Origin: Fibrobacter sp. UWEL
GTDB lineage: Bacteria; Fibrobacterota; Fibrobacteria; Fibrobacterales; Fibrobacteraceae
NCBI RefSeq assembly: GCF_900142535.1
Contig: NZ_FRBE01000001.1
Location: 62,001-126,000, forward strand
Length of the DNA: 64,000 nucleotides
Direction of reading: 5' to 3'
The stretch's first letter is position 1; each line of letters begins with the position of its first letter. A model generated the notes under the pieces. That model was not told the origin of the DNA. It worked only from the letters and a program-made list of their open reading frames with translations, and did no database searches. Both the position numbers and the translations under genes were made by a program. This document shows, in pieces, positions 60,660-64,000 of this stretch.

Positions 60660-61629
60660 GAACTACATTGCCTATCTGGGGGCGTTGACGCTTCTGTTCT
60701 CTTATGCTGAAATGTTCCTGCCTCGCACGGTGCCCTTCTTTAGGCTGGGGCTTGGAAATACCGTGGTCTTGTTGGCTTTCGGTTTGGATTTCCCGGCGTT
60801 TTTAGTTTTGCTCTTGATCAAGGCGGTGGCCTCTTCGTTGATGGCGGGTACCTTGTTTTCGCCCTTCTTTATTTTATCCCTTGCGCAGTCCGTGGCTTCG
60901 GGCGTTGTGATGTACGGGCTTTTTTACGGGACCCGTCGGATTCAAAAGTTCATCAGTCTTTATGGAATTTCCATGGTGGGGGCGGTGGCTAGCTCCCTGG
61001 TGCAAATCCTGTTGGCCAGTCTCTATTTGGGGGCGGGTTCCTATGCCTTGCTCGGCCCCATGATGCTCTTTTCCCTTTTCGCCAGTATCCTGACGGCGTT
61101 CCTAGCTCTACATTTGCATATTCCGAATCAAGCGCCTGTAATTTTGGAATCCGGTGAAAAACGGAAATCTCATTCGCCTTATAAAGTTTGGGGAATTGTT
61201 GCCGCTATTTGCGTTATGGCTGTGTTCACCTTGATGCAAAGTAATCTGATGGTGCTTGGAATCTGCCTAGGAATAAGTCTTGTGTTCCAAAAAATCTCTG
61301 GACGGCGGATCCTTTTGATGCCTCACATAACGCTCTGGATTTTTGTGTTGATTGCCAACATTCTGTCTCCCTCGGGCCGGGTGGTTTATAGCCTGGGACA
61401 ATTCAACATTACCGAAGGGGCTTTGCTGACTGGCTTGAATCAAGCGTTAAAACTATCTGCAGTTTCAGCCTTGTCACAATGTGCAGCCAGTTTGCGTCCG
61501 GCTGGCGATTCTATCATTGCCTTGTCCCTCAAGTATTTTAGAGGCCTGAGCGATGTTCTTCGAAAGTCTCCCGGCAATATCTTCAAGAAGATTCGCTTGG
61601 CTTTAGCCGCCACACAAATTGAAGAATAA
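60643..61629 (+). CDS. Gx transporter-family membrane protein with extra C-terminal membrane domain
   Basis: A 328-residue inner-membrane protein. The first half (about 1-165: YIAYLGALTLLFSYAEMFLPRTVPFFRLGLGNTVVLLAF; VASSLMAGTLFSPFFILSLAQSVASGVVMYG) is a Gx transporter (annotated in Firmicutes as heptaprenyl diphosphate synthase component I), an S-component-like fold. The second half adds about four helices and ends with GALLTGLNQALKLSAVSALSQC and a basic tail, resembling the T component of ECF transporters. That would make an S-T fusion; the second assignment is tentative. GGAGGG precedes ATG 60643. Confidence 0.75.
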   Translation: MRLRDRNYIAYLGALTLLFSYAEMFLPRTVPFFRLGLGNTVVLLAFGLDFPAFLVLLLIKAVASSLMAGTLFSPFFILSLAQSVASGVVMYGLFYGTRRIQKFISLYGISMVGAVASSLVQILLASLYLGAGSYALLGPMMLFSLFASILTAFLALHLHIPNQAPVILESGEKRKSHSPYKVWGIVAAICVMAVFTLMQSNLMVLGICLGISLVFQKISGRRILLMPHITLWIFVLIANILSPSGRVVYSLGQFNITEGALLTGLNQALKLSAVSALSQCAASLRPAGDSIIALSLKYFRGLSDVLRKSPGNIFKKIRLALAATQIEE

Positions 61630-61939
61630 TAACTTAAAGTGCTGCCGAATGTATTTTTAGTTTGTATATTTTGACTATTCTAATCCGCATACGTGCTGGC
61701 AAGTTTAACTCTCTGCTTGATGTTCGCGGCACGGGCTTTTTTTAATGCCCGCACAAAGCCGCAGGGTTCCTGGGTAAGCGCTACCTGGACAATTGACGTA
61801 GAGCACCTACAAACATTTTTCCCCATAACGGGTATTTTAACTGTTTGCGACAGAGTGCTCTCGCGTTTGTGACGAAGCGGAAAAGGCCGCCTTTCGGTGT
61901 TTTGAGACTCTCTTTTGCAGACGCAACAAGAGAATTCAA
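61630..61939. other. Gene-free stretch upstream of the Rpn nuclease
   Basis: 310 nt without a convincing gene. It contains a TTTGTATATTTTG promoter-like string near 61661, a CGGGC/GCCCG hairpin (61732-61751) with a T-run, and a GC-rich region. The antisense frame across it (61680-61961) has no signal of coding. The stretch may belong to the mobile-like Rpn unit. Confidence 0.5.
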
Positions 61940-62995
61940 ATGAATCGCGAAGAGTTTGCAAATCTTCTGAAAAATATTAAGAATGTACATGATAAGGGCG
62001 GAACGCCCGAGGATCTGGACGCATTCCTTCTGCCTTATGCCAACCGCAATGTTTACTTTTACAATGACGCTTGCGTCAAGAAGATCCTGGCCAGTCAGGA
62101 GAATATTCCCCTCACTGTGGATCTTGTGAACGCGTCCCTGGATTTGAAGGGGAGTGATTGTTTTGAGTGTCCTTCCCTGAGTAATCCTTATATTCCTGGG
62201 GAACTGGGTATCAAGAGTGTGGAACCGGATATTCTGCTGAGAAAGTCTCATCCTGTTTTTTGCGGGACGAAGCGGCCTGATGATGTGGTTTCTGTGGAGT
62301 TCCAGCACAATGGTGGTTCTATTTTTAGTGACCGGCTGATGCTTTACGTGGCACGCCATACCAGTCGGATGGTTGCTCCTGGTGATGTGGGGCCCCTTGA
62401 CAATCTCAATCTGATTAGTTTTCAGCATTTTGATACGTACCCTTGGGAAGTATGTCGGGACTACCGTTATACCATCAAGATGAGGACCCAGAACAATCTT
62501 GTGTATTACAATAAGCAGACTATTACTCTCGTGGAAGTGAAGAAGTTTTTGGATCATGCAGATTATTTCGTGGATGATGATAGTCGCTTGGCCCAGTGGC
62601 TTCGTGTCATTGATGCCTTGAACCGCGAAGATGATGATGCTTTTGCCAAGTATGCGGGTGACCCCATTTTCCAGGCCTTGCATAAGTCCGTCAAATTGTG
62701 TAACTTTGACAGTGGATATTTGCTCAAGGAGTCTAAGCATATGACTGACATCGCCTACGAAAAGTATATTGCTGCTGAGGAAGGCCGTGCTGAGGGCCGT
62801 GAAGCGGGCCTTGCAGAAGGTCGTGCAGAAGGTCGTGCAGAAGGTCGTGCAGAAGGTCGTGAAGCTGGTCTTGCTGAGGGGTCTGCCGCAAAAAGTCGGG
62901 AGATGGCAAAAAGGATGCTTTTGGCCCATGAACCTGAAGACAAGATTGTCGCCTACACAGGTCTTTCTGTTGAAGAGATACGTCAGATTAAGTAA
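61940..62995 (+). CDS. Rpn-family PD-(D/E)XK nuclease (putative transposase-like)
   Basis: A 351-residue protein of the recombination-promoting nuclease (Rpn) family: FYNDACVKKILASQENIPLTVDLVNASLDLK, SVEPDILLRKS, VVSVEFQHNGGSIFSDRLMLYVARHTSRMV (in parts), where D, E and Q form the PD-(D/E)XK site (D..., VEFQ). A Glu/Gly/Arg/Ala repeat follows (about 280-320) made of 12-bp tandem units, then the usual tail (MLLAHEPEDKIVAYTGLSVEEIRQIK). Rpn proteins occur in many copies and vary at the C-terminus; they are implicated in recombination or phage defence. Start codon is ATG with no clear ribosome binding site. Confidence 0.85.
   Translation: MNREEFANLLKNIKNVHDKGGTPEDLDAFLLPYANRNVYFYNDACVKKILASQENIPLTVDLVNASLDLKGSDCFECPSLSNPYIPGELGIKSVEPDILLRKSHPVFCGTKRPDDVVSVEFQHNGGSIFSDRLMLYVARHTSRMVAPGDVGPLDNLNLISFQHFDTYPWEVCRDYRYTIKMRTQNNLVYYNKQTITLVEVKKFLDHADYFVDDDSRLAQWLRVIDALNREDDDAFAKYAGDPIFQALHKSVKLCNFDSGYLLKESKHMTDIAYEKYIAAEEGRAEGREAGLAEGRAEGRAEGRAEGREAGLAEGSAAKSREMAKRMLLAHEPEDKIVAYTGLSVEEIRQIK
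62775..62890 (+). repeat. 12-bp tandem repeat inside the Rpn gene
   Basis: Units of GGTCGTGCAGAA and variants encode an EGRA/EGRE/EGLA repeat, which can change length by slippage without loss of frame. Confidence 0.85.
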
Positions 62996-63018
62996 GGTGG
63001 CTCAAAATACATAATGAT

Positions 63019-63050
63019 AAGCCTGGGGCAAGAGTGCCTCGGGCTTTACT
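63019..63050 (+). terminator. Terminator of the Rpn gene
   Basis: AAGCCTGGGGCA / TGCCTCGGGCTT hairpin (12 pairs, AGAG loop), followed by a weak T-rich region. Confidence 0.65.
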
Positions 63051-63075
63051 ATTTAAAGTCGCATTTCTTTGATGC

Positions 63076-63122
63076 AAAAAAAAGAACCTCCCGCCTGGAG
63101 TACTTATTAGGCAGGAGGTTCC
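63076..63122 (-). terminator. Terminator of the secreted protein gene at 63149
   Basis: GAACCTCC / GGAGGTTC hairpin extended by GCCT/AGGC with one mismatch; the minus strand then runs into a T-run (63076-63083). Confidence 0.75.
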
Positions 63123-63148
63123 GTTCTCGATTCGTAATGTCTTAGGTC

Positions 63149-64000
63149 TTATTCTGCGGAGCTGGAGGATGCCGGTTCCGGTTCTGCAGCTTCGGAAGAA
63201 GAGGAGGCAGGTGCTGCTTCAAACTTGACCTTTACAGTTGTAAGGGCCTGCAAGCCAGTAGCATCTTCGAACTTGAAGGTGAATTCGCCTCCTGCGGCAG
63301 GAAGGATGCTGGAATCAAAGACAATGTAAGGTGTAGTTGCAGAGAATGTGCCGCCATTTGCAATGGTTGTGTAATTGACGTTTCTGCCCTCGGTGACGCC
63401 GTAAGCGGTGAGCTTCAGGGTGGCCGCGCTGTTGACTGCGTCCACATTGAAGATTGCGGTTTCGCCTACGGTAAAGGTAACGCCTTCTGTAGTGAAATCG
63501 CTGATGGTTGTAGTATTGCCGCGGGGGCCCGGAGTAACAGTGACGTTACCCTTGCCTGCAGTTACACTGGCGCGGAAGGGGAGGAACATGTCGGTGTTCA
63601 AGGATACGTTGTGATTATCTTTGACAAAGTAAGTCACCTTGGTAATGCGCTTGCCGCTGAGTCCTGCAAACTGTTCGTAGGGAGGTACGCAGTTGTGGGG
63701 TTCTGTGAATTTGCTAGTGCTAAAGGCAAATTCGCGAGTCTGCAGCCAGATATGGCCAGAAGGAATTAGGCCGTACTTGTCGCCGAATTCATCTTCAATT
63801 ACGACAGCCTGGATGTTGTCTGTGGTAACTTCGAATACGTCGGCAGCGGCGAACTCAACCATGTAGTGGCCCCAGGCGGAGGCTGCATTGAGAATGGCAG
63901 TAGACGGAGTGCGGTTGGATACTGCACCATAAGTTTTACTGATGGAACCGTCTGCATTTATGACCTTATAGTTTACAGGAGCCTTTGCATCGTCAGACCA
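63149..64000 (-). CDS. Secreted surface protein, 5' part outside window
   Basis: The frame stays open to the right edge, so at least 283 residues are visible and the start lies beyond the window. It is beta-rich (FAAADVFEVTTDNIQAVVIEDEFGDKYGLIPSGHIWLQTREF in parts), with an Ig-like repeat region, and ends in a Ser/Ala/Pro/Glu linker with SSSS runs, the type that in Fibrobacter joins catalytic or binding modules, here at the very C-terminus. An in-frame ATG at 63862 is not the true start because upstream codons remain open and similar in character. Function unknown. Confidence 0.75.
   Translation of the reverse strand, partial: WSDDAKAPVNYKVINADGSISKTYGAVSNRTPSTAILNAASAWGHYMVEFAAADVFEVTTDNIQAVVIEDEFGDKYGLIPSGHIWLQTREFAFSTSKFTEPHNCVPPYEQFAGLSGKRITKVTYFVKDNHNVSLNTDMFLPFRASVTAGKGNVTVTPGPRGNTTTISDFTTEGVTFTVGETAIFNVDAVNSAATLKLTAYGVTEGRNVNYTTIANGGTFSATTPYIVFDSSILPAAGGEFTFKFEDATGLQALTTVKVKFEAAPASSSSEAAEPEPASSSSAE

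Noticed and set aside
61680-61961. A 93-codon minus-strand frame in the gap before the Rpn gene
   Set aside because: No ribosome binding site, starts inside the Rpn gene antisense and has no recognisable features.
62775-62890. CRISPR-like or intergenic repeat
   Set aside because: It is a 12-bp in-frame coding repeat in the Rpn gene.

Overview
The window looks like a chromosomal segment of a Fibrobacter-type bacterium (Fibrobacterota, FCB superphylum). This is inferred from gene content: a fibro-slime-domain protein, a lipoprotein resembling the Fibrobacter succinogenes major paralogous domain, many lipoproteins and secreted proteins with Ser-rich (SSSS) linkers, C-terminal segments resembling type IX secretion sorting domains, Rpn-type PD-(D/E)XK nuclease genes, and promoter-like TAnnTTTG boxes of the kind known from Bacteroidetes. 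No rRNA, tRNA, CRISPR array, prophage or complete insertion sequence was seen.

Layout. 1-4170 (minus): a truncated lipoprotein, a large beta-helix polysaccharide-active protein and a secreted endonuclease I. 4267-10114: folC, then a lipoprotein block (LPP20-like; FecR-domain; DUF6175-like; secreted LPP20-like). 10210-13794 (minus): aconitase and a lipoprotein. 13877-22964 (plus): UvrD/PcrA helicase, gatC, kdsB, a ComEA-like protein, a PilM/PilN-like pair, rsmD, coaD, a rhomboid protease and a PfkB/adenosine-type kinase. 23074-28903: secreted proteins, HrpB helicase and a small membrane protein. 29019-36251: an Omp85-like protein, pyrophosphatase, a PEGA protein, a coiled-coil miniprotein, a radical SAM enzyme, a secreted protein and a lipoprotein. 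36273-44963: smc, an EamA transporter, and a MoxR/DUF58/transglutaminase trio. 44977-50170: lipoproteins, a PPIase-thioredoxin fusion, mnmG, a charged miniprotein and an LpoB-like lipoprotein. 50288-60191: a tetrapyrrole cluster. 60285-64000: NusG-II/Gx-transporter pair, an Rpn nuclease and a truncated secreted protein.

The tetrapyrrole cluster (ahbC, a fused ahbA-ahbB, hemA, hemC, a fused cobA-hemD, a fused cbiX-met8, hemB) encodes most of the siroheme-dependent (alternative) heme route. HemL and AhbD are not in the window. Between hemC and cobA-hemD lies a fibro-slime gene in the opposite orientation with no convincing start.

The most striking observation is a family of short dispersed repeats (core GTCATCCTGAGC ... 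GAAGGATCT). They lie in frame inside AhbAB, HemA, CobA, HemD and at the CbiX-Met8 junction, at about a dozen places in 7 kb. One copy supplies the hemA stop codon and the likely hemC ribosome binding site. A single further copy elsewhere supplies the likely ribosome binding site of the DUF58 gene. A second family, 7-bp tandem units (A[T/A]CTC[A/G]T and relatives), makes a 239-bp array at 30341-30579, occurs in frame inside HemD, and encodes the end of Met8. A third pattern is TAnnTTT[G/A/C] boxes 4-8 nt before start codons, implying leaderless or nearly leaderless transcripts for about nine genes. All functional calls rest on reading the sequence and on remembered family features; no database search was run.
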